From: Deltaproteobacteria bacterium | Lineage (GTDB): Bacteria > Myxococcota_A > UBA9160 > UBA6930 | Direction of reading: 5' to 3' | Length of the DNA: 33,247 bases | NCBI GenBank assembly: GCA_019312665.1 | Contig: JAFDCZ010000017.1 | Span: 1-33,247 of the forward strand | Shown here: in pieces, positions 17,433 to 26,490 of the stretch | Layout: each line of letters starts with the position of its first letter | Numbering within the stretch: the stretch's first letter is position 1 | Translations under genes and position numbers: made by a program | Notes under the pieces: model-generated | Told to the model about the DNA's origin: nothing | The model's database searches: none | The model's input: only the letters and a program-made list of their open reading frames with translations

Positions 17433-18260
17433 CTAGATCTCTGTCGTTGCCGGCTCGTCACCGGCGCGGATGGGTCGAACGTTGAAAGAAAAGACTTCTT
17501 GCGGGCAGACCTCGATGCATCGCGCGCAGTTCGTGCACTCTCCGCCTCCGACGAATCCCGCTGCAGCGATCCTGTCGAAATGGAGCACCTGGGGCTCCGG
17601 GCAGACCCGGACGCAATCCCCGCAGTGGTCGCATCGCTCGGCCGCAAAGGCCGGCCGAAGCAGGGAAGCACGGCCGATCAGCGCATAGAAGGCACCGAGC
17701 GGGCAAAGGGATCCGCACCAGCCGTGGCGCAGGACCAGCACGTCGAGCGCCAGGATCCAGGGGATCACGAGCAATCCGAGGCCCGCTCCGAAGATGATCT
17801 CGCGATGAAGCATGGATACGGGGCTGATCCATTCGAACGCGGCGACACCGAGCACAGCCGAAAGCACGAGCCCGAGCAGCATGAATCCGTATCGGGCCTC
17901 ACGGGCAACGGCCAGCTGGCCGTGGGGGTGGAAACGTCGCTTGATCACGCGGCCGAGGTCGGCGACCGGATTGACCGGGCACACCCACGAGCAGAAACTG
18001 CGGCCTCCAACGAACCAGTAGAAGAGGACGACCACGGCGGCCCCGATCAGTACGGTGCTCGAGATCAGGTGGCCACTGGCGAGGACCTGGAGCGCAGCAT
18101 AGGGATCCGACAAGGGCACGGTACGAAACACTCGGGAGCTCGAGAGATTGCCCGTGAGCCAGCCCAGGTGCATGTGAGCGCCGAGCCAGAACAACAAGAG
18201 GATCCCAGCCTGACTGAGCCGGCGAAGCACGAGGTAGCGATGAGCGAGGATCCAACTCAT
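17433..18260 (-). CDS. napH: Quinol dehydrogenase membrane subunit NapH
   Basis: The 275-aa protein has four or more hydrophobic helices, the conserved Cys motifs FCSWVCPVNPV and GWCGSLCPLGAFY, and a C-terminal ferredoxin region with two [4Fe-4S] motifs (CDHCGDCVRVCP, CTNCARCIEVCP). This is the NapH layout. Together with NapG it oxidises quinol and moves electrons into the periplasm. Its start overlaps the napG stop by 4 nt. Since napC is absent from the window, NapGH is the most direct quinol-to-NapAB route encoded here. Confidence 0.95.
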   Translation of the reverse strand: MSWILAHRYLVLRRLSQAGILLLFWLGAHMHLGWLTGNLSSSRVFRTVPLSDPYAALQVLASGHLISSTVLIGAAVVVLFYWFVGGRSFCSWVCPVNPVADLGRVIKRRFHPHGQLAVAREARYGFMLLGLVLSAVLGVAAFEWISPVSMLHREIIFGAGLGLLVIPWILALDVLVLRHGWCGSLCPLGAFYALIGRASLLRPAFAAERCDHCGDCVRVCPEPQVLHFDRIAAAGFVGGGECTNCARCIEVCPQEVFSFNVRPIRAGDEPATTEI

Positions 18261-19042
18261 GGCGTCGTGGTCTCTTCGAGCTCATCCAGTGCGTCGAGCA
18301 CCTTGCTCGTATTGTCCTGCCACGCTTCCGGCTGCACGGCATCCGAGGGCCCGAAGTCCCGGCTGATCGTCGGCTCCTCCTCCCAGCCGAAGCGATAGTT
18401 GGATCCGAGCTTGCCCTGCGCGAGATCGCGGGGCAGCACCTTGATCGCCGCCTCCTCCAGAACGCAGGAGTGCTCGCACATCCCGCATCCCGTGCACGCA
18501 TTGGAATTGACCACCGGAAGGAAGAACGCGTGCTTGCCGGTGCGTTCCTGCGGCCGGAACTCGAGCTGGATGGCCTGGCCGATGAGCGGGCAAGCGCGGT
18601 AGCACACCTCGCAGCGCAGTCCTTGGAACGCGAGACAGGTCTCCTGATCGCTCAGGACGGCGAGCCCCATTCGGGCGTCCTCGATCGCCGTGTCGGGCAC
18701 CAGGGAGCCGCTCGGGCAGGCTGCCACGCAGGGCACATCCGGGCACATGTGGCAGGGGATCTTCCTGGGCTCGAAGGACGGCGTGCCCAGCGATTCCTGG
18801 CCGGCGGTGGCGAGCTCCAGGGTGTCGTACGGACACGCTTCGACGCACTGGCCGCATTTGGTGCAAGTAGCGAGGAACTCGGGCTCCGCGCGGGCACCCG
18901 GCGGGCGGCGCCGGAGGATCGGGCCGCGCTGTCCCTCGACCAGCTGGGCCCACACGGCTCCACCCGTGCCCGCAAGGGCGAGATTGCGCCCGCGGAACGC
19001 GCCCGCAAGGAACTCGCGTCGGCTGAAGCCCGAGTCGCTCAT
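18257..19042 (-). CDS. napG: Tat-exported ferredoxin-like protein NapG
   Basis: ATG 19042 lies 2 nt after the napA stop and begins MSDSGFSRREFLAGAF, a twin-arginine signal; the ORF-track start at 19072 lies inside napA. The 261-aa protein has four [4Fe-4S] motifs: CTKCGQCVEACP, CHMCPDVPCVAACP, the looser CLAFQGLRCEVCYRACP, and CTGCGMCEHSCV. This number and order fit NapG, the periplasmic partner of NapH. It is translationally coupled to napH downstream. MauM-type proteins are close relatives, but the nap context decides the call. Confidence 0.94.
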   Translation of the reverse strand: MSDSGFSRREFLAGAFRGRNLALAGTGGAVWAQLVEGQRGPILRRRPPGARAEPEFLATCTKCGQCVEACPYDTLELATAGQESLGTPSFEPRKIPCHMCPDVPCVAACPSGSLVPDTAIEDARMGLAVLSDQETCLAFQGLRCEVCYRACPLIGQAIQLEFRPQERTGKHAFFLPVVNSNACTGCGMCEHSCVLEEAAIKVLPRDLAQGKLGSNYRFGWEEEPTISRDFGPSDAVQPEAWQDNTSKVLDALDELEETTTP

Positions 19043-19044
19043 GT

Positions 19045-21645
19045 TCAGATCTTGCGCACCCTGGCTGCGCACTTCTTGTAGTCGGTCTCTTTCGAGATCG
19101 GGCAGGTGGCATCGAGGGTGAGCTTGTTGATCAGGACGTTCTCATCGAACCAGGGCACGAAGACGAGTCCGCGGGGCGGTCGATTCCTCCCCTGGGTCTC
19201 CACGCGCACCTTGACCTTCCCTCTGCGGGATTCCAGTATGACCTCCTCGTTGCGTGCGACGCCCCGCTCCTTCGCATCTTCGGCGTGCATGAAGCACACC
19301 GCGTAGGGGACGGCGCGGTTGAGTTCTTCCACGCGCTTGGTCATGGAGCCGGAGTGCCAATGCTCGAGTACTCGACCCGTGCAGAGCCAGAGGTCGTACT
19401 CGGCATCCGGGCTCTCGGCCGGCTCGGCGTAGGGTCGGAAGAAGATCTTCGCCTTGCCGGCGAGATCGATCTTCTCTCCCTTCAGGCTGCCCTGAGGAAT
19501 CTTCTTCAGCGCCTTGCCGTAGAAGTTGAACCCCTCACCGGGCTTGACGTAGGGGTCGTAGCCTTCCTTGAACCGCCACTGGGTCTCCCTCCCGTTGACG
19601 ACGGGCCAACGCAAGCCGCGCACCCGATGATAGGTATCGAAATCGGCCAGGTCGTGGCCGTTGCCGAGCCCGAATTGGCGGTACTCCTCCCAGAGAGCCT
19701 TGTGCACGAAGAAGCCGAAGTGCTCGGCCATGTCATTCGGATGGCCCTCGGCGATCGGGTCGGGCCAGGCCACCTTCTTCATCTCGTCCGTGGCGAAGAG
19801 CACCTCATACAGGGTCTGCTCCGGGTCGTATCCCATCGCCTTGGCGCCGGCGAGTACGTCCGGGAGCTTTCCGTCTTCGAAGCCGTCGGCCTTCAGGCCG
19901 GGGATCGGTTGCTCCCCCCAGACTTCCTTCAGCTTGAAGCGCTTCGCGAACTCGAGGATCTGCCAGAGGTCGCCTTCCGCCTCTCCCGGTGCCTTCACCT
20001 GCTGGCGCCAATGCTGGGTGCGACGCTCCGCATTTCCGTAGGCGCCCCACTTCTCGTAGATCATCGCGGTCGGCAGGATCAGGTCCGCCACCTTGGCGGA
20101 TACGGTCGGGTAGCAATCCGACACGACGATGAAGTTGTCGCCTTCGCGCGCGGCACGGATCCACTCGCTGGCGTTGGCGAAATCCTGGAAGGGGTTCGTC
20201 ACCATGGCCCAGAAGAAGCGGACCGTCCCGGCGCGAAGGGCTCGCATCATCGCGACCGCATGGGTTCCCACCTTGGGATTCAGGGTTCCTGCGGGCAGCT
20301 TCCAGAGCTTCTCGGATTTTGCCCGGTGGCCCGGGTTGAAGACCACCATGTCCGAAGGCAGGCGGTGGGCGAAGGTCCCCACTTCTCGGGCCGTGCCGCA
20401 CGCAGACGGCTGGCCCGTGAGCGAGAAGGCGCCAGCGCCTGGCGTCGAAATCTTCCCGGCGAGGAGGTGGATCATGTAGATCTGCTCGTTCACCCAGGTT
20501 CCGCGAGAGTGCTGGTTGAAGCCCATCGTCCAGAAGGAAACGACCTTCCGCTCCGGGTCCGCGTAGAGATCGGCGAGCTCGAGGAGCTCCTCCTTCGGGA
20601 CTCCCGAGAGTTCGCTGACGTACTCGACGGTGTAAGGCTCGAGCTTCTGCTTGAACTCCTCGAACGAGATCGCCCAATGGGCGCCCGCCTTGTTGCGCAT
20701 CGTCTGGCCTTGCTCGCGGGGGTGGTCCGCCGGCAGGCCGTAGCCGATGTCCGTGGGGCCCGTTGCGAAGATGCAATGCTTCTTCACGAAGTCGTGATTG
20801 ACCGCATCCTTCTCGATCATGTGCTTCGCAATGAAGTTCATGATGGCCAGGTCGGTCTGGGGTTTGAAGACGATCTCCAGATCGGCGAGATCGCCACTGC
20901 GATTCCCGAACGTGGTGAGGTTGATCACCTTCGTCTTCTTGTGCGTCAGCTTGCGGTCGGTCACCCGCGACCAGAGGATCGGGTGACACTCGGCCATGTT
21001 GGCCCCCCAGGAGACCACCGCATCCGTCACTTCGATGTCGTCGTAGCAGCCCGGGGGCTCGTCGATGCCGAAGGTCTGGATGAACCCGGCGACCGCGGAA
21101 GCCATGCAGTGGCGTGCGTTCGGGTCGAGGTTGTTGGATCGCACGCCGGCCTTCATGAACTTCGCGGCGGCGTAGCCCTCATCGATCGTGTACTGGCCCG
21201 ATCCGAAGATCGAAACCGACGAGGGGCCGGATTCCTCGTAGGCCTCCTTGAACTTGGCGGCCATCACGTCGAAGGCTTCTTCCCAGCTCACCGGGGTGAA
21301 CTTGCCCTGCTTGTCGTATTTCCCGTCCTTCTTGCGGAGCAGCGGGCGCGTCAAGCGATCCTCGCCGTACATGATCTTGGCGTTGAAGTAGCCCTTGATG
21401 CAGTTGATCCCGCGGTTCACGGGCGATTCCGGGTCGCCCTTGACGGCCACCACACGCCCCTTCTTCGTCGCCATCATGATCCCGCAGCCGACCCCGCAGA
21501 AGCGGCATACGGACTTGTCCCACTTCCACCCCGCTTCCAGTGCCTTGGCTTTCGCCTGAGCCTCTGCCGGCACCAGCATTCCCATGCTGGTCGCCGCGGA
21601 GGCTGCAACTGCGGTCTTCAGAAAACTTCGACGCGTCTGTTCCAT
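19045..21645 (-). CDS. napA: Periplasmic nitrate reductase catalytic subunit NapA
   Basis: ATG 21645 follows GAGAGGG and begins a Tat signal, [16 protein letters not shown]; the ORF-track start at 21801 is upstream sequence. The protein is 866 aa. The N-terminal [4Fe-4S] site is Cys47, Cys50, Cys54 and Cys82 (CRFCGVGC...NCIKG). The likely molybdenum ligand is Cys180 in [25 protein letters not shown] and the C-terminal molybdopterin-binding domain ([16 protein letters not shown]) are typical of NapA. It reduces nitrate to nitrite in the periplasm with bis-MGD and NapB. The 185-nt gap to napD and a sigma-54-like promoter suggest a separate transcription start. Assimilatory NasA is less likely because of the Tat signal and napB/G/H partners. 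Confidence 0.96.
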   Translation of the reverse strand: MEQTRRSFLKTAVAASAATSMGMLVPAEAQAKAKALEAGWKWDKSVCRFCGVGCGIMMATKKGRVVAVKGDPESPVNRGINCIKGYFNAKIMYGEDRLTRPLLRKKDGKYDKQGKFTPVSWEEAFDVMAAKFKEAYEESGPSSVSIFGSGQYTIDEGYAAAKFMKAGVRSNNLDPNARHCMASAVAGFIQTFGIDEPPGCYDDIEVTDAVVSWGANMAECHPILWSRVTDRKLTHKKTKVINLTTFGNRSGDLADLEIVFKPQTDLAIMNFIAKHMIEKDAVNHDFVKKHCIFATGPTDIGYGLPADHPREQGQTMRNKAGAHWAISFEEFKQKLEPYTVEYVSELSGVPKEELLELADLYADPERKVVSFWTMGFNQHSRGTWVNEQIYMIHLLAGKISTPGAGAFSLTGQPSACGTAREVGTFAHRLPSDMVVFNPGHRAKSEKLWKLPAGTLNPKVGTHAVAMMRALRAGTVRFFWAMVTNPFQDFANASEWIRAAREGDNFIVVSDCYPTVSAKVADLILPTAMIYEKWGAYGNAERRTQHWRQQVKAPGEAEGDLWQILEFAKRFKLKEVWGEQPIPGLKADGFEDGKLPDVLAGAKAMGYDPEQTLYEVLFATDEMKKVAWPDPIAEGHPNDMAEHFGFFVHKALWEEYRQFGLGNGHDLADFDTYHRVRGLRWPVVNGRETQWRFKEGYDPYVKPGEGFNFYGKALKKIPQGSLKGEKIDLAGKAKIFFRPYAEPAESPDAEYDLWLCTGRVLEHWHSGSMTKRVEELNRAVPYAVCFMHAEDAKERGVARNEEVILESRRGKVKVRVETQGRNRPPRGLVFVPWFDENVLINKLTLDATCPISKETDYKKCAARVRKI

Positions 21646-21706
21646 GGTGCCCTCTCTCGTCATGCGCGCGGCCGCGAACCGTGCGGCGCTGCGCCCTCGG
21701 ATACAA

Positions 21707-21722
21707 AGCAAGGTTCGCGCCA
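21707..21722 (-). promoter_or_regulatory. Sigma-54-type -24/-12 promoter upstream of napA
   Basis: Read on the minus strand this is TGGCGC-GAACC-TTGCT, against the consensus TGGCAC-N5-TTGCW. There is one mismatch, and the GG-N10-GC spacing is exact. Transcription would begin near 21696, giving a leader of about 50 nt before napA. It lies in the 185-nt napD-napA gap. Activity is inferred; an activator would be needed. Confidence 0.55.
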
Positions 21723-21830
21723 GCAGAGAGCGATTCTGGAGCCCCCTTGGCCCCAATTTCAGACTTGGTGCGGCGCAGGGCCCCGGCCGATGCGGAAGCA
21801 AGCCTCAGTTGGCTGGAACCTGCCGTCAGC

Positions 21831-22076
21831 TCACTTGCCAGCCTCGTCATCCACGAAATGCTCGACCATCTCGGCGAGAAGGATATGCGGCAGGTTTCGA
21901 AGCTCGAGGATGCGCGCGGTGGCCTCATGCGTGGTCGCGGCTTCGATCGTCGCGATGATTCGTCCTTTTTCGCTCTCTACGTGGTGGACGTCCGCCCATT
22001 CGTGGGCCGCGACGGCGGCCCGGGTCTCGTCGACGTGCTCGGGAAGCGTCGCCACCAGGACGGCTGAAATCATCAT
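21831..22076 (-). CDS. napD: NapA maturation chaperone NapD
   Basis: The small 81-aa protein (MMISAVLVATLPEHVDETRAAV...) has the ferredoxin-like NapD pattern, with a central VESEKGRIIATIEAATTHEATARI and a hydrophobic NLPHILLAEMVEHF. NapD binds the Tat signal of NapA in the cytoplasm and holds it until cofactor insertion is complete. Its start overlaps the WD40 gene stop by 4 nt (ATGA), so it is coupled to the nirS-led transcript and not to napA, which begins 185 nt downstream. NapF and NapL-type names are not justified for it. Confidence 0.9.
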   Translation of the reverse strand: MMISAVLVATLPEHVDETRAAVAAHEWADVHHVESEKGRIIATIEAATTHEATARILELRNLPHILLAEMVEHFVDDEAGK

Positions 22077-23077
22077 GGCCCAGTCTCCTCCTCAGGGTTC
22101 TCGAGGTTCCAGACCAACAGCCGCGCATCATTGCCGGCGCTGATCAAATTTCTTCCTTCCGACGTGAACGCAAGGGCCTGGATGGGCGCTGTGTGCCCCG
22201 CGAGCTGCCTCAGGATCCGACCGGTGCCGAGTTCGATCAGGCCGATCGCGTGATCCTCGAGCGTTGCGGCCAGCCGCGTCCCTGCCGGGTCGATCGCAAC
22301 GGCGGTGACATAACGATCGCCCTGGTAGAGGGTCCGTGATCTGGGAGGATCGAGCGTAAGATCCCAGTAGAGGATTCGCTTGTCCTTGCTTCCGCTGATG
22401 AGCACTCCATCGTCTGCCCAGCACAGGGCGAAGACGCTGTCCCGATGCCCTTCCAGAACCTGGAGTGTTCGGCCACTTCGTGCGTCCACGACCCGGATGC
22501 GGCTCGAGCGCAGCGCGATCGCCACCCGGCTGCGGTCCGGACTCACCGAGATCGCGTAGATCGGGTCGTAATCGAGCTGCCGGCGGTAGACCTCCTGGCC
22601 CCCATCGGTCTCCACGAGGGCGAGCTCTCCGCGCATGTTTCCGAGCAGCAGATGCCGGTCATCCAGGAACCGGCATGCCAACACGCTACCGGAGGTGGAC
22701 AGGGGAGGAGGCAGCTCCTTGCCATGCCCTTCCGGGTCGAAGAACCACAGCTGTTCGTCAGAGCTGGCGGCTGCTGCACGGAGGCCCCCCGGAGCGACGG
22801 CGACGCAGGAGATCGTGGGCGGGAGATCGCGTCCGGGCCCAGGCAGAAGGGAGAGAGGTGCCTCGAGCTTGGTTCCCTTCCGCCAATCGTAGGCCTCGAC
22901 CCGCCCCGACTGGGTTGCCACGAAGACCCGATCCCCGCGGAGCGCCGCGTCCAGGATCATGTGATCCGCCCGAAAAGCACGACGAGGCGCTTCGGATTCG
23001 TCTTCCTCCGCCCCCGCTGCGCCCGCGAGCCCGGAGAGCGTCAGCACAAGGGCGAGCGCACTCGAGAACGAACTCAC
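22073..23077 (-). CDS. Periplasmic WD40 beta-propeller protein in the nir/nap operon
   Basis: The ORF-track start at 23425 lies within the nrfD-like gene. GTG 23077 overlaps that gene's stop (GTGA) and yields a signal peptide (SALALVLTLSGLAGAAGAEE), giving 334 aa. At least two canonical WD40 repeats are visible (LEGHRDSVFALCWADDGVLISGSKDKRILYWDL and LAGHTAPIQALAFTSEGRNLISAGNDARLLVWNL, each quoted as separate blades), with weaker blades before them; seven blades would fit the length. There is no haem motif, so it is not a d1 protein. It is coupled to napD and to the membrane subunit, which suggests a scaffold or assembly factor for this respiratory system. A link to epsilonproteobacterial NapL is possible but I cannot confirm homology. 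Confidence 0.85.
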   Translation of the reverse strand: MSSFSSALALVLTLSGLAGAAGAEEDESEAPRRAFRADHMILDAALRGDRVFVATQSGRVEAYDWRKGTKLEAPLSLLPGPGRDLPPTISCVAVAPGGLRAAAASSDEQLWFFDPEGHGKELPPPLSTSGSVLACRFLDDRHLLLGNMRGELALVETDGGQEVYRRQLDYDPIYAISVSPDRSRVAIALRSSRIRVVDARSGRTLQVLEGHRDSVFALCWADDGVLISGSKDKRILYWDLTLDPPRSRTLYQGDRYVTAVAIDPAGTRLAATLEDHAIGLIELGTGRILRQLAGHTAPIQALAFTSEGRNLISAGNDARLLVWNLENPEEETGP

Positions 23078-24297
23078 GTCCGCCGATACCCGAACTCCCC
23101 AAGCGTGATGGCGATCGAGATCTTGGCCATGAACGTGAAGCTGAGAAGCCCCACGCCCCAGATGCCTGCACCTACCATGAGCTCGTTCAGGCTCGGGGTG
23201 TAGCGATAGACCTCTCCAATGACATCTGGCGTCAATCCGGGCAACAACAGTCCGAGGCCCTTCTCCACGTACACCCCGGCAACAGCCAGCACGCAGCCAC
23301 AGAGAAGGACGGGAATGCGATTGCGGAAGGCAGGCACGATGAAGATCACGAACGCCGTGACGTTGCACGTCAAGGCGAACAAGGAGTAACCCGCGATGCC
23401 GTAGCCGCCCTCCAAGCTGAACCATTGGAACTGCGCGTGGATGATGTGATGGCTGTGGGAATAGAACTCTTTGAAGACTTCGCAGCCGAGAAGGAAGAGG
23501 TTGATGGCCATCGCGTAGGCCAGGAGCTCGCCGATCTTCCGCAACGCGGCGTCGGAAATCTGGATCGGTCGCACCTTTCGCAGGACCTGGAAGATCAGGA
23601 CCAGCAATGCGGGGCCAGAGCAGAAGGCACTCGCCAGGAAGCGAGGTGCCAGGATGGCCTCATTCCAGAAAGGCCGGGCCTTGAGGCCCATGAAGAGGAA
23701 TGCGGTCACCGTGTGGATGCTGATGGCCAGGGGGATCGACAGGAAGATGATCGGCATGATGAAGGCCGGGTTGTATTTCCGACCCGTGTAGCTCATGAAG
23801 ACGAGATACGTCGCGACGAAGAAGTTGAGGACGAAATAGGCGGAGAGAACGAAGACGTCCCATACGAGCAACGAGTAGGGGAAGTTCGGCGTGCCCACGC
23901 CTGGCATCATGTGCCAGACCATCTCAGGACGCCCGATATCGATCGTGACGAAGAGCATGCACATGATGATGGCGGAGATCGCCAACAGCTCGCCTAGCAA
24001 GGCGACCTCACGAATGGGCCCCCAGTTGTAGATGTAGGCGGGGATGATCAGGATCACCGCTGCCGCGGCCACTCCGACCAGGAACGCAAAGTTGCCGATG
24101 TAGAAGCCCCAGGAAACCGGATCACGCATGTTGGACGTGACCAATCCGAAGCTCAGTTGATTGGAGTACGCCCAGGCTCCGCCCAGGATCATCATCACCA
24201 GCAACGCCAACCAGGCCATGTACCCATGGCTCCCGCGGGTGACGAGGGCCAGGCTCTCCTTGGAGAAATGCCAGAATTCCGCGAGGTATACCTTCAT
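23074..24297 (-). CDS. NrfD/PsrC-family quinone-interacting membrane subunit
   Basis: The 407-aa protein has about ten hydrophobic helices and the style of long NrfD-family proteins (DsrP, ActC/ActF, CbcU), including WGFYIGNFAFLVGVAAAAV and SIPLAISIHTVTAFLFMG. These subunits bind quinol and feed electrons to a partner Tat-type iron-sulfur protein. The partner gene ends 12 nt upstream, and the start of the WD40 gene overlaps this stop. Together with the tetrahaem protein encoded two genes upstream it forms a probable quinol:cytochrome c oxidoreductase. Direction (oxidising quinol) is inferred from the periplasmic nitrate and nitrite acceptors encoded around it. Confidence 0.9.
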   Translation of the reverse strand: MKVYLAEFWHFSKESLALVTRGSHGYMAWLALLVMMILGGAWAYSNQLSFGLVTSNMRDPVSWGFYIGNFAFLVGVAAAAVILIIPAYIYNWGPIREVALLGELLAISAIIMCMLFVTIDIGRPEMVWHMMPGVGTPNFPYSLLVWDVFVLSAYFVLNFFVATYLVFMSYTGRKYNPAFIMPIIFLSIPLAISIHTVTAFLFMGLKARPFWNEAILAPRFLASAFCSGPALLVLIFQVLRKVRPIQISDAALRKIGELLAYAMAINLFLLGCEVFKEFYSHSHHIIHAQFQWFSLEGGYGIAGYSLFALTCNVTAFVIFIVPAFRNRIPVLLCGCVLAVAGVYVEKGLGLLLPGLTPDVIGEVYRYTPSLNELMVGAGIWGVGLLSFTFMAKISIAITLGEFGYRRT

Positions 24298-24309
24298 GTC
24301 GGGTTCGCC

Positions 24310-25239
24310 TCAGCCATAGAAGTAGAAGAATTTGGGCCTCGTGTTGAGCTCGGCTTTGAGCACGAAGGTCCGTTTGTTTTTCAGCAGGTAGGAGATCTCG
24401 CTATTCGGGTCGAGAAGGTTTCCGAACTTGCGCGCTCCGACCGGACAAGCCTCATGGCACGCCGGATAGCGTCCATCCCGGACACGCTGGATGCAGAAGC
24501 TGCACTTCTCCACCACCCCGCGTCCGCGCGGCCGGTTGCCGAGCGGATGGATGTTCGTGTTGACCTCGTCCGCAGGAATGTTCGGCTCGGCCCAGTTGAA
24601 ATGTCTCGCGCCGTAGGGACACGCCGCCATGCAGTAGCGGCAGCCGATGCACCAGTCGTAGTCGATCACGACGATGCCGTCGGGCTCTTCCCAGGTTGCG
24701 CCTGTCGGGCAGACGTTGGTGCAGGGCGAGTCCTCGCAATGCTGACAGGCGATCGGGAGGTAGACCATGCCCTCGGCGGGCGCCTGCTCGTGGTCGTAGT
24801 ACGGGTTCCCGTCTTCGAGTTCGAAGCCCCGCACCACGCGTTCGCGCTCGAATTCGAGCACGCGGATCCACTGGATCTCCGGATCGCGGGATTGGTTGTT
24901 CTCCTGGACACAGGCATCGACGCAGCGCCGGCAGCCGATGCAGCGCGAGATGTCGAGGCCGTAGCCGAAGACGACGTTGTCTACAGGGCCTGTGGCCTGT
25001 ACGTCGAAGGGCTTGCCGTACTTCTTCTCGTATTTCCGAGCCAGGCGATCCGTGAGCTCGTCGATTTCCTCGTCGGACATGCTCCGGAAGTTCTTCTGGA
25101 AGAACGTCTCGAAATCGAAGGCCTCGGCGGCGGCAGGCACGCCGGCCGCCGCGCCCACGCCCGCAGCCGTCGTGCGCAGGAACTTCCGCCGGGACGCCCC
25201 CTTGGCATCGAGCTGTTCGTCCCGTTCAGGGTTCTTCAC
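24310..25239 (-). CDS. Tat-exported 4x[4Fe-4S] electron-transfer subunit, NrfC/DsrO-like
   Basis: GTG 25239 with GGAGG 9 nt upstream starts a 309-aa protein with a twin-arginine signal ([18 protein letters not shown]); the ORF-track start at 25491 is in another gene. Four cluster motifs are visible: [39 protein letters not shown] and CSFC...CHEACP. This is the NrfC/DsrO/TtrB/CbcT type that sits on the periplasmic face of an NrfD-like subunit. It overlaps the upstream tetrahaem gene by 14 nt and is followed by the nrfD-like gene after 12 nt. It should carry electrons from quinol in NrfD to the haem subunit. Confidence 0.92.
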   Translation of the reverse strand: MKNPERDEQLDAKGASRRKFLRTTAAGVGAAAGVPAAAEAFDFETFFQKNFRSMSDEEIDELTDRLARKYEKKYGKPFDVQATGPVDNVVFGYGLDISRCIGCRRCVDACVQENNQSRDPEIQWIRVLEFERERVVRGFELEDGNPYYDHEQAPAEGMVYLPIACQHCEDSPCTNVCPTGATWEEPDGIVVIDYDWCIGCRYCMAACPYGARHFNWAEPNIPADEVNTNIHPLGNRPRGRGVVEKCSFCIQRVRDGRYPACHEACPVGARKFGNLLDPNSEISYLLKNKRTFVLKAELNTRPKFFYFYG

Positions 25240-25858
25240 GATCGGTTTCCTCCGGCTCGATGCGCGGCTTCCAGGTGATCGAGGAAGGCCGGACCGGAGG
25301 TGGCTTTGGCTCGATCGGTTTGAACACGGGCGAATGCGGATCGTGGCAGGCCACGCAGGTCCAGTACTCCTTGGCCCCCCACCAGTGGCCAGTACGTTTC
25401 CCGTGGACGCCGGCCTTCCACTCCTCGAGACGCTGGCCATGGCATTGGGTGCAGAGCTTCCAGGAGTCCTCGAAGTCCACCAGGGTTCCATTGGAGAGGC
25501 GGAGGTTGTCGCGCTGGTCCGTGTCGTGGCAGCGCAGGCACCAGAGATCGCCGTGTGCGAGCACGGTCTCTTCGTGGTCGTCCTCGAGTTCGCGCGGCGT
25601 CGGGTTGGTCGGCTCGCCTTCGTGACAGTCGTCGCAAGGCATGTACTCGTCGTTCATCTCGGGCGGCGGTAGCAGCACCGGGAGAGGTTCGGGCGGCAGC
25701 GTCCTGCTCGGGTAGGAGCGAGCGGCATCGGGGCCGAGGGCGCAGCGGAGTGAGAGCAGTCCAAGGACCAGGACGACCGCCAATCCCAGGACGACCCAGG
25801 TCGCCAATCCGCCAGGCTGGGATTGATCGCCCACCTCTCCCGGGTCGTCGTCCGCCAT
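25226..25858 (-). CDS. Membrane-anchored tetrahaem cytochrome c of the NrfD-type complex
   Basis: The 210-aa protein has one N-terminal hydrophobic helix ([20 protein letters not shown]), a Pro-rich spacer and four haem sites: CDDCH, CLRCH, CTQCH and CVACH. Spare His residues such as in [12 protein letters not shown] and [11 protein letters not shown] can be distal ligands. I do not recognise a named family. Its place just before the Tat iron-sulfur and NrfD-like genes matches Cbc4 (CbcSTU)-like complexes, where a multihaem cytochrome is the electron exit of a quinol dehydrogenase. It begins 2 nt after the c554-like gene, so both cytochromes are co-expressed. Confidence 0.88.
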   Translation of the reverse strand: MADDDPGEVGDQSQPGGLATWVVLGLAVVLVLGLLSLRCALGPDAARSYPSRTLPPEPLPVLLPPPEMNDEYMPCDDCHEGEPTNPTPRELEDDHEETVLAHGDLWCLRCHDTDQRDNLRLSNGTLVDFEDSWKLCTQCHGQRLEEWKAGVHGKRTGHWWGAKEYWTCVACHDPHSPVFKPIEPKPPPVRPSSITWKPRIEPEETDREEP

Positions 25859-25860
25859 CG

Positions 25861-26466
25861 TCAGTCCGCCTCATCCTCGGCCATCGGGTCGTAACCCTCG
25901 GGGACCGGATGTGCGATTTCTGTGACCGCCTTGTCGTAGTCGAAGCCGCTCTTGGTCCCGTCCGCGAGCGTGTACTTCTCGGGATCCCAGGCCGGGCTCT
26001 CGTCGTTGTGACAGGTCGTGCAGACATCGGCGCTCTGGAGGACCAGGCCCTTTTCCACCGCGACATCACGATCGATCATGATCTTCTTCTTGCGGTAGTC
26101 GGTACCTGCCCCGTGGCAGGCTTCGCACTGCACGCCGTTTTCGATCTTGAACTTCATTCCGAGGCGTTCTGCGGGAACGCCGTATGCCGTGACGTGGCAT
26201 TTCACACAGGCCTCGTCGGTGGTCGGGTCGGCGACACCTGCCTCGTCGGCCCATTCCTTCGCCTGGTCCGAGGAGAGGGTCTTGAAGGCCTTGGCGTGGC
26301 TGGTCTTCTCCCAGGAGCCGTACTGGTTGCCGATCGACTCCTTCTTGTGGCAGGACCGGCACTTCTTCACGCCACCGTATTTGTGCTCACCCGCCGGGCT
26401 GCCTGCGAAGGCTGGCCCGGCGAGGAGCCACATCATGGCGACGGCGATCGTCATCATCCGATGCAT
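25861..26466 (-). CDS. Soluble tetrahaem cytochrome, c554-like
   Basis: The 201-aa precursor has a signal peptide (MMTIAVAMMWLLAGPAFAG) and four CxxCH motifs: CRSCH, CVKCH, CEACH and CTTCH. The opening of the mature protein (HKYGGVKKCRSCHKKE...YGSWEKTSHAKAF) follows the cytochrome c554/c-prime family, best known as the tetrahaem acceptor of hydroxylamine oxidoreductase. No hydroxylamine oxidoreductase gene is in the window. Here it lies 24 nt after nirS and 2 nt before the membrane-anchored cytochrome, so a soluble carrier from the NrfD-type complex to NirS or NapAB is the simplest idea. That role is inference. Confidence 0.87.
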   Translation of the reverse strand: MHRMMTIAVAMMWLLAGPAFAGSPAGEHKYGGVKKCRSCHKKESIGNQYGSWEKTSHAKAFKTLSSDQAKEWADEAGVADPTTDEACVKCHVTAYGVPAERLGMKFKIENGVQCEACHGAGTDYRKKKIMIDRDVAVEKGLVLQSADVCTTCHNDESPAWDPEKYTLADGTKSGFDYDKAVTEIAHPVPEGYDPMAEDEAD

Positions 26467-26490
26467 GGTTCTCTCGGCTTCCCATCCGGC

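Noticed and set aside
19285-22143. 952-aa plus-strand ORF opposite napA
   Set aside because: It lies wholly antisense to the well-supported napA and napD genes. The translation has no recognisable domain and reads as reverse-strand shadow typical of high-GC coding DNA.
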